64,000 nt of DNA. Origin: Fragum whitleyi (lineage: Eukaryota; Mollusca; Bivalvia; Cardiida; Cardiidae). Shown here in pieces: positions 1 through 11,352 of the stretch. The notes under the pieces were generated by a model that saw nothing but the letters and a program-made list of their open reading frames with translations, had not been told where the DNA came from and did no database searches. The stretch covers positions 64,747,020-64,811,019 of the forward strand of contig OX411548.1 of NCBI GenBank assembly GCA_948146395.1, given 5' to 3'. The translations under genes were made by a program, and so were the position numbers. Position 1 is the stretch's first letter, and every line of letters begins with the position of its first letter.

Positions 1-150
1 ACGGGATAAGGGCTGGAGGTTAGGAAAGGATTTAATGGTAGTAATGGTGTAAGAAATACAGGAATCCATAGTAAAGTACTCCAGCTTCCGTGATATAACT
101 GAATGATTGTTGAATGCACCATAAAACCCTATTCAAATAAACAATCTATA
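1..150 (+). repeat. tRNA-derived SINE, 3' part
   Basis: The stretch matches the body and tail of the SINE family seen complete at 19,241-19,491. Shared landmarks are GCTGGAGG, AGGAAAGGAT, AGGAATCCAT and ATAACTGAA. The 5' head lies outside the window. It sits in an intron of the gene whose last exon is at 1,974. Confidence 0.65.
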
Positions 151-404
151 AATGTAAATAGTTTAAACACAAGTCAAATATCTTAACTTTTTGTCCTGCT
201 GAACCTGGAATATTCCTGCTTTGGTAGGAGGTAAAGACATTAAAATGATTATCTAAACAGAATTACGTCTTTAATCTCAAATTTAAATTTGAGAAAACTC
301 TTGATTGAGAATGAGAAAAGTTTCATAACCGCGGGCCCAGAACACACAAAATATGCAGTTTAATCTTAGTCTTTAGTACCCGAATTTCTTTTTATACCCA
401 AGCA

Positions 405-640
405 AAACAATTATTTTTGGAGGTAAAGTGGAATCAGTCTGTTTGTCTGTCCATCTGTCAGTCCTTCTGTGGACACATATACTAGCATTTTTTTGTCACA
501 AACACCTCCTTCATTTTTCCTCCAAAAGTTTTGAAATTTTATACAAACATTTATCACATGTTGAAGTTTTGCAAGATTTAATTTTGAGGTCCTAACTCCT
601 CCTGGTTCAACAATCATTGGCCCTTGAACTTAAGAAATTT
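405..640. repeat. fragment with GTCTGT-type microsatellite
   Basis: A diverged stretch contains a degenerate (GTCT/GTCC) run near 435-470, resembling the microsatellite block of the pearl-like elements. No terminal structure is recognisable. The remaining bases to 780 show nothing identifiable. Confidence 0.3.
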
Positions 641-780
641 CTTTTTTAAACCAGAAAAGCTTAATGATATTTTCAAAATAAATACTGACTTACAATAAGT
701 GCATCAACAGCAACTTTACTAGGAGTGATATTCATTATAACAAGATTGAATTATACCATTACAGTTGAAATAGTTTTTAG

Positions 781-1810
781 CTCCACTGGCTGAAAGCCAC
801 TGGGGCTATTGTCATGGCGTTGTGTCCGTCGTGCGTGCGTCCGTCCGTCCGTCCGTGCGTGCGTGCGTCCGGTCGTAAACTTTTCTTAAAAAATCTTCTC
901 CTCAGAAACTACTGGATGGATTTCAACCAAACTTCACAGGAATGATCCTTGGGTGACCCTCTTTCAAAGTTGTTCAAGAAATTTTGATCCAATGAAAAAC
1001 ATGGATTTAATGGGCGTGGCTAATTTCCAAATATGGTAAAAAGTGAGTTCTCTCAGATTCTAATCAATGGATACCAAATTTCACTAGAATGATCCTTGAG
1101 TGACCCTTTATCAGTGTACCAAAAATCATTGTGATTGGATGGAAAATATGCATTTTATGGGCGGAGGTCATTTCTCTATATGTCATATAATGGAAACTTT
1201 GAAAATCATTTTCTCAGAATGCAACAGATGGATATCAACCAAATTTCACTAGAATGATTCTTGAGTGACCCTTTATCAGTGTACCAAAAATTATTTTGAT
1301 GGGGGGAAAAATATGCATTTTATGGGCAGAGGTCATTTCTCTATATGTTATATAGTGGAAACTTTGAAAATCATTTTCTCAGAATGTAACAGATGGATAT
1401 CAACCAAATTTCACTGGAATGATCCTTGAGTGACCCTTTATCAGTGTACCAAAAATTAATTTGATTGGATCAAAAATATACATTTTATGGGTGGAGGTCA
1501 ATTCTCAATATGTTAAATAGTGGAAACTATGAAAAACATTTTCTCAGAATGTAACTGATGGATATCAATCGAACATTTTTGGTATGATCTTTGGGTTACC
1601 CATTATCATGCAGCCCAAAGTTATTTTGATATGATGAAAAATATGTCTTTTAATAGCAGGGGTCATTTCTCTATCTGTTATATACTTTGAAAATCATTTT
1701 CAACATCAGTAGAACCCCAAATATATAAAAATCTAGTCACAGCATTTATTTGCTTTTACAAGAATTTCAAGCCTGTGGAGCGACTCAAGCCATTCATGGC
1801 TTTCTAGTCT
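781..1810 (+). mobile_element. pearl-like (HINE-type) element, family P1
   Basis: It begins CTCCACTGGC, continues with a (GTCC/GTGC) microsatellite at about 822-874, then about four tandem copies of a roughly 150-bp core (landmarks GATGGATATCAACC, TGATCCTTGAGTGACCC, TTTTATGGGC). It ends near CCTGTGGAGCGACTC. The start and end mirror copies at 8,036-9,407 and 27,546-28,637. Core tandem repeats plus a microsatellite are the known architecture of bivalve pearl elements and Helentron-associated elements. It lies in the last intron of the first gene. Confidence 0.6.
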
Positions 1811-1973
1811 TTATACTAATAAAGGTAATAACATAACAAAGCTTTCAAAATAAAAAAATAAAGAGCAACATAGCTTTTATACAATGACATCTTTCAAACA
1901 TGCTATTTGTTAAGTACCAAAATGTCACTCAACTGTTGTTATTGTAACAGTATAATTTATTTCATAATTTCAG

Positions 1974-2078
1974 GGAATAACAGATGTACAGCTGGGTGAA
2001 TACGAAGTGGAAGTTGCAACAATGCCTTTAGGTCCCAAACACATCGGAACTGCTTATATCAAAGCTGCCAGGATGTAA
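1974..2078 (+). CDS. terminal coding exon of an unrecognised gene
   Basis: An acceptor (TAATTTCAG, ending at 1,973) is followed by 34 codons and TAA at 2,076-2,078. The peptide starts GITDVQLGEYEVEVATM and ends GTAYIKAARM. Alternating hydrophobic residues suggest a beta strand at the very C-terminus. I do not recognise the protein. The exon appears to start on a codon boundary, although only the upstream exon could prove that. The gene is on the plus strand and convergent with PITHD1. A 3' UTR follows, and AATAAA at 2,497-2,502 is the first obvious polyadenylation signal. The other two frames of the exon contain stops, and the acceptor is well formed, so a genuine last exon is likely. Confidence 0.6.
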   Translation, partial: GITDVQLGEYEVEVATMPLGPKHIGTAYIKAARM

Positions 2079-2176
2079 AATAATGAATCTCAACTTGTCA
2101 CTGTCTGCTGTCCAACTTCATTTAATCAATGCAACAAAATTTATTTCTTTTACAAATTGAAAGAGGATACAAAGTA

Positions 2177-2354
2177 CAGTCAAACCTGTCTTAAGAAAGC
2201 ATCCAAGGGGCATTCAAAAAGCGCTTGATTAAGACAGTTGCTTGCTTAATACAAATCAATTTTAGTGCAAATGGTTCTTTTGGGAACTTGGTTGCGCCTT
2301 GCTTAAGACAGGTTGCTTGCTGAATACAGGTGGCTGCTAAGACAGGGTTGACTG
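2177..2354. mobile_element. TA-flanked MITE (Tc1/mariner-like ends)
   Basis: The element starts CAGTCAAACCTGTCTTAAG and ends CTAAGACAGGGTTGACTG. These are inverted copies of each other with one small difference, and TA flanks both sides (2,175-2,176 and 2,355-2,356). The inside repeats a CTTAAGACAG-like motif. CAGT ends with a TA duplication are typical of Tc1/mariner. It lies in the 3' UTR of the first gene. Confidence 0.65.
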
Positions 2355-2496
2355 TACATTGCAAAAGAGATTTTTTTTTATTTCAAAGAATGCTCAGTGG
2401 TTGACAACTACTTGCTATTTCTCCCTTCCCAAGGAAGTTTTCAAAGTATTTTTTCCTGCAACAAAATGTTGGATTGTGTGATAGTGAGATAAGGAA

Positions 2497-2502
2497 AATA
2501 AA
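2497..2502 (+). promoter_or_regulatory. candidate polyadenylation signal AATAAA
   Basis: This is the first canonical AATAAA downstream of the stop at 2,076 on the plus strand, and it is followed by an A-rich run. It could equally be chance in AT-rich DNA. Confidence 0.35.
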
Positions 2503-2947
2503 AAAAAAAAGAAAAAAAAGTTGTCAGACAGTTAAAAAAAGTCTTCAAAATCAAATTGTGAAGAAATTTTGAGTCTTCTGTCTTTCCTATTGAAGTTATT
2601 GATATTTCTTATATGTGTAATAGCATACATACTGAATAGTAATATACTTTTTTATAAAAAAATATTATTTCTTAAAACAGTTTTGCATTGTTTTTCAAAA
2701 AAGAAACTCATTGAGTTTGAGAAAAAAGTTAGTCATTGGCAGTATTTTAGTATTCACTAACTTAATACCTCAGTTTATCATTAGTTGTACAAATTAGAAA
2801 TTAGGACATTGTAATATTTCACTTTCTTAATAGATAGGCACTCAGCACATGTGATATTGTTGGAAATGTCATGCACAGACTTAAGGTATTGAACCCGTAA
2901 TAGTTCGGCAGCATTTCAGAACACATGATCTTTTACAATGGTAACAG

Positions 2948-2975
2948 AGGTTTCCTAATGCATTAGGAAACCTCG
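2948..2975. repeat. 28-bp perfect palindrome
   Basis: GAGGTTTCCTAATG is followed at once by its exact reverse complement, with no loop. It is the centre of a longer, weaker inverted repeat. Confidence 0.8.
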
Positions 2976-3249
2976 GTTAACACTGTTAAACTTCATGACT
3001 TCCAAAATGTTGCAGATTTATTTTTGGTCCACTACCTTAAAAAGAACATTTTTTTTTAATTATTTTCTTATTGCAGATGAGCTCTTTTAAAGTTTTGCTC
3101 TAAATTTTGCGGAGAAATATTTTTGAAATAAAAATACCGGGAAAAGATCTTCCCTTAAGATTTTGTTGAACTTTTTAAGCTGAACCAGATCAAGTGTATA
3201 TTGTAATATTTATCTGTAAAATTCTTCCCAAACTGTTATCTCCGATGAG

Positions 3250-3548
3250 ATTTTTAGCTCGGCTGTTTTTGGAGAAAACCCGAGGTATTGCTATAGCCTC
3301 CGTGTCGTTGTTGTTGTCGTCGTCGTCGAGCGAAAACTTTGACATTTTGTGATATCTCTGGTTCTACTGAAGGCATTCACTTGAAACTTGGCAAACATGT
3401 TCACCATCATAAGAGCAACCTATACTATCAAGGGGGATAACTCTTGATGCATTTTGTGCAAATTATGCCCCTTTTTGACTTAGATATTTTTCCCACAATC
3501 CAGGACTCGACAGCCGAGCGTAGGCACCTGTAGGCGGTGCTCTTGTTT
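3250..3548 (+). repeat. pearl-like element, family P2 (short form)
   Basis: It opens with AGCTCGGCTGTTTT, carries a (GTC/GTT) trinucleotide run at about 3,305-3,332, and closes with CAGCCGAGCG and a GGTGCTCTTGTTT end. The same family appears at 12,505-13,065 (reverse), 53,500-53,840 and 58,878-59,095. TGCTCTTG at the end is shared with the other pearl-like families here. Confidence 0.5.
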
Positions 3549-3914
3549 AACTCACAATTTCCGAAAGTTGTTTATGTGAAGGTACTTTCCTTGGTAAATT
3601 CTCTTTTTCCATGATGTCTTCCTATTTTAGATAATTATCATATTTTGTAGTTTTTAGAGAGGTTGTTCATGATGTTAAAGACATTCAGAGAAATAATATA
3701 GTCCAAATCTGTTTTAAGTGCAATTACCTTTTTTTAGGCTGTGTTTATTGTTTATTGTTACATTTCTCTCAATTTTGTAAAAAAAAACAACACTAAACAA
3801 TTATTGTATTAAACTTGATTTGCTGTTATTTTCTTAAATTGGGATTTCCAAATAAAATCTGGGCAATGAATTAGTATTGTCTTTAGATAAAATAGTGAGT
3901 TGGCTGGCTTACAC
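3549..3914. other. no recognisable feature
   Basis: The sequence is AT-rich, with short homopolymers and no open frame or repeat that I can identify. Confidence 0.4.
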
Positions 3915-4270
3915 CAGGGGTGTGGAATTCCCATGCCCGACTTGTCCGACATGGGCTTTTCTACCTGCGGACAAGTACATTTTGCAAGTCCACTTGTCCG
4001 AGGACAAGTAAATACTAGGACAAATCTTGGTATGGCCCTATATAGATCAAAGAGATTAATAAGCTTAATGTTTGTACCAAAGAGTAGAAAATACTGTCTT
4101 TAATGAAGAAAATGCTGGTTACAGCATTTTCATCTCTAAAAACAATGTTTTCTCAAAATCTTTCTATTCTGTTGTTTTGAGGACAACTAATTTTTAATCC
4201 TGGACAAGTAGAAAATCACACTTTACTTGTCCACGGACAAGTAAAGAGAATCCGTATTTCCACAACCCTG
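3915..4270. mobile_element. hAT-like MITE, family H1, copy 1
   Basis: The ends are CAGGGGTGTGGAAT and TTCCACAACCCTG, nearly perfect inverted repeats. Flanks repeat CTTACAC (3,908-3,914 and 4,271-4,277). The interior has many ACTTGTCC/GGACAAGT words in both orientations, which look like subterminal transposase-binding repeats. Copies are at 35,108 and 47,958. Confidence 0.75.
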
Positions 4271-4374
4271 CTTACACACTTTCTTGCCTGTGCTACTGCC
4301 CTGTTTCCTAACACAATATTGTTGTACAAATTTGGGTTGAGTGATGATCCATTGATTTTTACATTGAATAAGTA

Positions 4375-5085
4375 GAGGATAATCGTTTGTTTAAGTGTAA
4401 GATCGATTTATATTTCATTGAGTGAACAACAAAAGCTATATTTTCACGAGTGGCTTCTGCCACGAGTGAAAATATAGCTTTTCTTTTTCACGAAATGAAA
4501 TATTAATCAATCTTCCTCGAAAAACAAACAATTATTCTATTTCTTTAATGAAAAAATGAGACGAAATGTGAAATTTCTATGACATATTTTCGTAAAGCGC
4601 GTCATTTAGCGTGTGATTGCTATTTAACGATCATTGTGATGTCACTTATTTCGCCCCGCATAGATGACGTCAGATAGGATGAAATGCACAAAAGCAGGGT
4701 ATAAGATTTTGATAATTTCACTGCTTTTGCGGTGAGTTTATCAAGTGATAATCTACCGTTATTTCTCGATAAACCATCGAAAAGCATTAAAGAAGAATTG
4801 ATTTGTTGATTTGCATTATACGTGGGTCATCCAATAAAAAGTGAGACAATGACTAGTACCTAACTAGTTCATATTTGTAAGATTATTGTTCCTATATGCA
4901 TCATTCTTAGTGACATCATAATGTCAAAGCAACCTACTAGTTGCTTTTGAAAATTGAATGAAGATGTGAATGAAGTATGTTCAGGTAAAATCTCACTCTG
5001 ATGTGCTTATAAGTTTACGAGATATAGATCTAGTCTCACTATTTATTGGATGACCCTCGTACAATTAAACTCTTTAAATTGATTT
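4375..5085 (+). repeat. interspersed repeat R1 with hairpin, interrupted by a mariner-like MITE
   Basis: The stretch 4,375-4,800 recurs in reverse orientation at about 16,555-16,985. It includes a hairpin at 4,434-4,482 (AAGCTATATTTTCAC, GAGTGG and its inverted copy) and TGACGTCA-type words. The mariner-like insertion at 4,821-5,059 interrupts its distal end. Confidence 0.55.
4821..5059. mobile_element. mariner-like MITE with 28-bp inverted ends
   Basis: The left end begins CGTGGGTCATCCAATAAA. The right end is the complement of CGAGGGTCATCCAATAAA, followed by T-or-A AGTGAGAC on both. TA flanks both sides (4,819-4,820 and 5,060-5,061). GGGTCATCCAA-type termini are typical of mariner elements. 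No transposase frame remains. Confidence 0.75.
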
Positions 5086-7040
5086 TCGGCTAATGCCTTC
5101 TTCAGAAATGACTGTACAGGTTCTTGATTTTCTTACTCTATTTCTGACAATTTTTTATTATACTGCCTCTTTTAGAGTATCTTGTTTAATGTTTTGCTGG
5201 GTATTAAAAAGGTGCTTACAAATTTCATGGTCAGTTTCCCTTGCCACTTTATCTTTAATGCAGTCCTTTATATTGTGTGATAATAAATAATACAATTTGA
5301 AAAGAAGTTATGTTGAAAACTGATTTATGTCGGTCTTTGATCTTTATAAGCTTTGCTCAATTAATTTGTATTCAGTCTCGGTGTATATAATATAATATTG
5401 TTGATTATGTTTTTTATTAAAACAGTGGATTCATGCTGATTGCAGTTTTTTTTTTCAAAAAAGAAAAGAAAAGTCTCATTCTCATGTATGTGCAATAAAT
5501 CAAGATAATTTATGACATAAATTTCTATTCCTAGATTCGCAATTAAGTGGAGTCCTTTTTGTGTAGAATGTACAGTAACAAATAACATACTGGTAATGGG
5601 TCTAGCATATAAATTTAGATTAGGAAATGCAAATGTATGAAATGGGATTTCAAATAGCCAGGTCTTAGGGAGTAGTTTTATGTAGATGAGTTTGTTTATG
5701 CCAGAGACATAAGTTGTTCCATAAGAAAACCCTGGTTAGATCTATACTTTTTTACTTGATCATGTTAAATTTATAAGAAATGAAAGGATATTGATTAATT
5801 TTTAATTGAGGTATGAAACTACCCTAAATACTTCTGTTTATACAGTGTAATTAGGTTGTGAATATTATACCCTTATGTTTAACAAGAATAGTGACCCTTA
5901 TGTCTTGGATTTTTTTTTCTGTGAGAAGAGGAGTCAAAGGCATTGCCTGTCACAGCCCACTGCTTAAGATCAAGAAATTCGCCTTATTCTTTCTCTTTTA
6001 AGTCCCTAATCTATACAGTCATTTTATCCTTGGTTTTCTTTAAAAAAAAACTTGTTACTGCAGCTTCTTTAAACAAGCTGCAGTTACGAGGTTTGTGAAG
6101 AAAACAGACAACTTGCTGTCAAAATTAAAACAAAATTGTCTGCCTTGAAAGCCTAATGGTAAATGCATTTGACCCGTCAGTAGAATCGGATAGCAGACGT
6201 TTTTACCCACTGCTTTTCTCTCAGGGATGTGAAAACATCAGTATATATCAGTATATATGAGTGTCTCTATAAGCATAAGCATTCATTGCAATCGAACTAA
6301 AATAAATTATTATAAATTAAAATTAAAACAATTTCGATCTGAATGTATTGGTATGATATTTGATGAAATGCTGCTATCATTTGATAAGTTGACCAATCAA
6401 ATCATTTGTCCAACAAAAATATTTAACTTAACACCTAATCAAAATTTCTCTGAACTTTATGAAAGTTTATTTGAAATAGTTTACTTCATTAGTTTGTGTT
6501 GTGACAATATATTGATGACTCTGCATGAAACTGTAATAACTTAATACCTAAATGATAATTGCAGTTACAATCAACTAAAATATTTCACACAAATAGATGG
6601 CTCAGCACAAGGGCAGTTGTTACTTCCTATTGATAAATAGACAGTTATAATTTTTTTTAACAAGAAATGATATCCTAGATAAATATTGAAGGTCTGGTCT
6701 AAATGAACTGATTGGTCAATCAAGTCTTTGATTGGTATTTGTAAAATAAATTTGTGTATGCTTTTTCCATTGTATCATTCTCTCCTATTCAATTATTTTG
6801 CATTTGTATACTCATTATATATATTTCTATTTACAATTTTACTAATATGGGGGTACTTTTATATACATTGTTATATTCACAAAATATAGAAGAAAAAGGA
6901 ACATAGACTGTGTATACTTTATTTATTTCCAAGTCTCCCATAAACCCTTGTGATGATTAACCTTGAATATTCATATTTTTGAAGGAGGAATAGACAAAGA
7001 TCAGTCTGCTCATATGATACCAGCACAACCCTGATTTTCC
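5086..7040. other. intergenic, little recognisable
   Basis: AT-rich DNA. I see a 40-bp imperfect hairpin at 6,053-6,092 (AACTGCAGCTT-type arms) and a stretch near 5,805-5,880 resembling sequence near 63,655-63,770 (GGTATGAAACT, ACAGTGTAATTAGG). The 95-codon open frame at 6,257-6,544 has low-complexity composition and no support. Confidence 0.4.
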
Positions 7041-7044
7041 CTTT

Positions 7045-7760
7045 TAAGCACACCTGAGCATGAAGTGCTCAAGGTGAGCTATTGTGATCCTCCATTGTCC
7101 GTCATCCACAATTTCTTTAAACATCTTCTCCTAAACTGGTGGGCCAATCTTGATGAAACTTAGCAGGGATGTTCCTTGGGTCAATCTCTACCAAAATTGT
7201 TCCAAAAAATGAAATCCACCCTGAACTTTCCCTTTATCCTTAACAGAAAGGGTGAAAATAGGAAAAAAATAAAAAAAAATATTCTTCTCTGCAACCAGAA
7301 GGCAGACAGATTTCATATTTGGTATGTAGCATCATCTAGTGGACCTCTACCAAGTTTGTTCATATCAAGACCCAGGGGTGATATTTGGGCTCCATCTGGT
7401 GGCAACCCTTTTTACATGGAATGAAAGAGCAATTTTTTTAAAAAATCTTCTCTGAAACCAGAAGGCAGACAGCTTTCATATTTGGTATGTTATTGTAGCA
7501 TCATCTAGTGGGCATCTACCAAGTTTGTTCATATCAAGACCCTGGGGTCATATTTGTGCTCCACCCTGGCGCATCCCTTTTAGCTCAGCTGAGCTTGATG
7601 GGTGAAAATAGTAAAATCTTCCATATTTCTTCTCTGAATCTAGAAGACAGACAGCTTTAATATTTAGTAAGTAGCATCATCTAGTAGACCTTTACCAAGT
7701 TTGTCTACATGTTGACATCTGCCTATTTGATTAATGTGATGTCCCAAGGGTCAAAGAGAA
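7045..7760 (+). repeat. pearl-like tandem element, family P3
   Basis: It starts near CACACCTGAGCATGAAGTG and then has about three diverged tandem units. The landmark CAGAAGGCAGACAG (or AGAAGACAGACAG) recurs near 7,299, 7,462 and 7,643, a period of about 165-180 bp. Confidence 0.5.
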
Positions 7761-8035
7761 TCGTGTGAGTGATCTAGGACCATCATGGTCATGTTGTTTA
7801 TTAGCCTAGTTGTCTTTGAACATCATCACCTTGGTGTTGTTGATGGCGTAGGTGGTTGTCAGTTCAATACCAAATTTTTGATGCACTTTTCTCAGAAACC
7901 ATTAATCACAACATGGAAATGTGTATGGCATATCAGATAGAGGTCTTTTACCTTGCCTAACCCATTCATGTCCATAGGATATCTACATCATGTTTTACGA
8001 CTTCAGACTTGACATGGTATAAAGCTAATTTTTAT

Positions 8036-9407
8036 CTCCACTGGCCTAAGGCCAGCGAGCTATTGTCATGGCGGAGTGTCCGTCGTGCGTGCATGCTTGC
8101 GTGTGTGCGTAAACTTTTTCTTTAAACATCTACTCCTCCCAAACTAATGGGTGGATTTTAACGAAACTTGGTAGAAATGATCCTTGGGTGGGCCCTTTCT
8201 TAAATTGTTCAAAGAATTTTGATTGGCCCCCAAATATGGGCGTGGCATTTTTTCACTTTGAAATCTTTAAGAATCTTCTCCTCCCAAACCATTGGGCCGA
8301 TTTCAATGAAACTTGGCATGGATGTTCCTTGGGTGACCCTTTGCTTATATTGTTCAAGAAATTTTGATTAGCCCATAAATATGGGCGTGGCAGGGCGGGG
8401 CTTATTTTGATCTTTGAACGATATCTCCTCCTGAACCACTGGGCTGATTTCAATGAAACTTTAACAGAATGTTCGTTGGGTGACCCTTTACTTAAATTGT
8501 TAAAAAAAATTTGATTGGTCCATAAATATGGGCGTGGCAGGGCGGGCTTATTTTGAGCCAGAAATCTTTGAACGACATCTCCTCCTGAATCACTGGGCCG
8601 ATTTCAATGAAACTTTATCAGAATGTTCCTTGGGTGACCCTTTACTTAAATTGTTCAAGAAATTTTGATTGGTCTATAAATATGGGTGTGGCAGGGCGGG
8701 GCTTTTTTGAGCCCGAAATCTTTGAACGACATCTCCTCCTGAATCACTGGGCTGATTTCAATGAAACTTTAACAGAATGTTACTTGGGTGACCCTTTACT
8801 TAAATTGTTCAAGAAATTTTGATTGGACTTAAAATATGGGCGTTGCAGGGCGGGGCCTATTTTGAGCCCCAAATTTTCAAATGCCTTTTTCTCCTGAACC
8901 ACATGGCTGATTTCAATGAAACTTTACCAGAATGTTCCTTGAGTGTCAAAAATTATTTGCTAAATTTTGATAGGCCTATAAATTTGGGTTGGCAGAGCTG
9001 GGCTTATATTGAGGCCAAAATCTCTGAACGATATCTCCTCCGGAACCACTCAGCCGATTTCAATGAAACTTTACCAGAATATTTCTTGGGTGACTATTTA
9101 CTTAAATTGTTCAAGAAATTTTGTTTGGTCCATAAATATGGGCATGTCAGGTGGGGCCTATTTTGAGCCCGAAATCTTTGAACGACATCTTCTGAACCTT
9201 ATGTTATAATAAGATTGGTCAAGGGTTGCAGGTTCATTGTGATTGAGTATTTTGGTGCAATATGGACCAGAACCATTTAATCATTACTAAATAGGTCTTA
9301 GGAGATTTTGGAGTGTTAATGTATTCATTTAAAGTGAGCTTTATTTAATGAAATTCTAAAGATTTTAAAGCCAGTGGAGCGATACAGGCCCTCTTGGGCC
9401 TCTTGTT
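8036..9407 (+). mobile_element. pearl-like element, family P1, copy 2
   Basis: It runs from CTCCACTGGCC to GCCAGTGGAG (inverted) and a terminal hairpin AGGCCCTCTTGGGCCT with CTTGTT. A GTCC/GTGC microsatellite is at about 8,079-8,109. About seven tandem cores of roughly 150 bp follow (landmarks CTCCTCCTGAACCACTGGG, TTCAATGAAACTTTA, AAATATGGGCGTGGCAGG). Several short open frames read through the cores and are repeat shadows. The last 230 bp are nearly identical to the end of the copy at 27,546-28,637. Confidence 0.75.
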
Positions 9408-9819
9408 CTTCACATTTTTCTCAGCAAATATGAATTACAACTTAAAACTGGGTATGGTGCATCAGAAAGACGTTCTATACATTTGAATTTTTCATATATT
9501 TTACCTTGAAAAATTACCTTGACCTTGACTGATCCCTTGAAGTCTCTTATATGGTCAATGTAAAAGTTTTTGGGGAACAAACAGATAAACAGACAGGACA
9601 AAACAATATGATGTATCTGGACTTGACAAAAAACCTGCAAACTGTTTTGAAATCCATGGACAAGCTTTTTTTCAACATGTGACCTTGACCCTTGTTGCTT
9701 TTAAGCTTTTCCAACAAGTCTTCAATTGGCATATCTACTGTTGACCGAGAACAGTTCAGTAAAAATTATTTTGAAATCCATCCATAAACAAGCATTTGGA
9801 AGTATTGCATGGCAATACC
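9408..9819. other. diverged repeat fragment
   Basis: It has GACCTTGACC-type words like those of the other pearl cores, but no bounded structure. Confidence 0.3.
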
Positions 9820-11352
9820 AAGTCCCCTACCGGATTTATAAATATATCCCTAGAGCAGTATCTTTTTTGGTGGTAAAGGTATAACTACCTCTCCAAAATA
9901 TTAGTTGTATCAGATTTTATGTATCAGCTCAATATCTCTGAGGATAAAAAAAAAAATCTGGAAATTTCCTAGTATTTTTCTAAGTCCAGCATCCGTATTT
10001 TCCACAAAAAATCAATGGACCGGAACCAAATTCAAACTTGATCTGTAACTCATTGATGCGGACTCACATACCAAAAATCAGCTCAATATCTCCAAGGTTT
10101 AAGAAAAAAAGTCTGGAAAACTGAAATTTCCTGGTAATTTCTAAGTCCAGCATCCGTATCTTCCACAAAAATCAATGGACTGGAACCAAACTCAAACTCG
10201 TTCTGTAACTCATTGATGGGGACACACATACCAAAAATCAACTCAATATCTCCAAGGGTTAAGAAAAAAAATCCAGAAAACTGAAATTTCCTAGTTATTT
10301 CCAAGTCCAGCATCTGTATCTTCCACAAAAATCAATGGATCATAACCAAACTCAAAGTCGTTCTGTAACTCATTGATGCGGACTCACATACCAAAAATCA
10401 GCTCAATATCTTCAAGGGTTAAGAAAAAAAGTCCGGAAAACTGAAATTTCCTGGTAATTTTCTAAGTCCAGCATCTGTATCTTCCACAAAAATCAATGGA
10501 CCGGAACCAAACTCAAACTCGTTCTGTAACTCATTGATGCGGACTCACATACCAAAAATCAGCTCAATATCTCCAAGGGTTAAGAAAAAAAGTCCGGAAA
10601 ACTGAAATTTCCTGGTAATTTTCCAAGTCCAGCATCCGTATCTTCCACAAAAATCAATGGACAGGAACCAAACTCAAACTCGCTCTGTAACTCATTGATG
10701 CGGACGCACATACCAAAAATCAGCTCAATATCTCCAAGGGTTAAGAAAAAAAGTCCGGAAAACTGAAATTTCCTGGTAATTCCTAAGTCCAGCATCCGTA
10801 TCTTCCACAAAAATCAATGGACCGGAACCAAACTCAAACTCATTCTGTAACTCATTGATGCAGACTCACATACCAAAAATCAGCTCAATATCTCCAAGGG
10901 TTAAGAAAAAAAGTCCGGAAAACTGAAATTTCCTGGTAATTTTCCAAGTCCAGCATCTGTATCTTCCACAAAAATCAATGGACCGGAACCAAACTCAAAC
11001 TCGCTCTGTAACTCATTGATGCGGACGCACATACCAAAAATCAGCTCTATATCTCCAAGGGTTAAGAAAAAAAGTCCTGGAAAACTGAAATTTCCTGGTA
11101 ATTCCTAAGTCCAGCATCCGTATCTTCCACAAAAATCAATGGACCGGAACCAAACTCAAACTCGTTCTGTAACTCACTGATGCGGACTCACATACCAAAA
11201 ATCAGCTCAATATCTCCAAGGGTTAAGAAAAAAAGTCCGGAAAACTGAAATCCGGACTGACAGACAGACGGACGGACGGACAGAAGGATGGACGGACAGA
11301 CGGACGGAGTGCAAACCTATAGTCCCCTTCGGCTTTCGCCGGTAGGGGACTT
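9820..11352 (+). mobile_element. pearl-like element, family P4, with 160-bp tandem cores
   Basis: Perfect 14-bp inverted ends bound it: AAGTCCCCTACCGG at 9,820-9,833 and its complement at 11,339-11,352. Inside, AAGTCCAGCAT recurs at 9,982, 10,143, 10,303, 10,464, 10,625, 10,785, 10,946 and 11,107, giving a period of 160-161 bp over eight units. A (GACG/GACA) microsatellite follows at about 11,255-11,308, then a terminal hairpin around CCCCTTCGGC/GCCGGTAGGGG. Monomers are very similar, so the array is young. Confidence 0.8.

Noticed and set aside
6257..6544. 95-codon open frame as a gene
   Set aside because: Low-complexity start, AT-driven composition, no splice or promoter context, no recognisable motif.
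7176..7424. 82-codon open frame
   Set aside because: It lies within family P3 repeat cores and has no independent support.
8607..9209. Overlapping open frames of 66-115 codons
   Set aside because: They read through tandem pearl cores and repeat the same peptide with the core period.
10083..10810. Minus-strand open frames in the 9.8-11.35 kb element
   Set aside because: The peptides repeat every 160 bp because the DNA is a tandem array.
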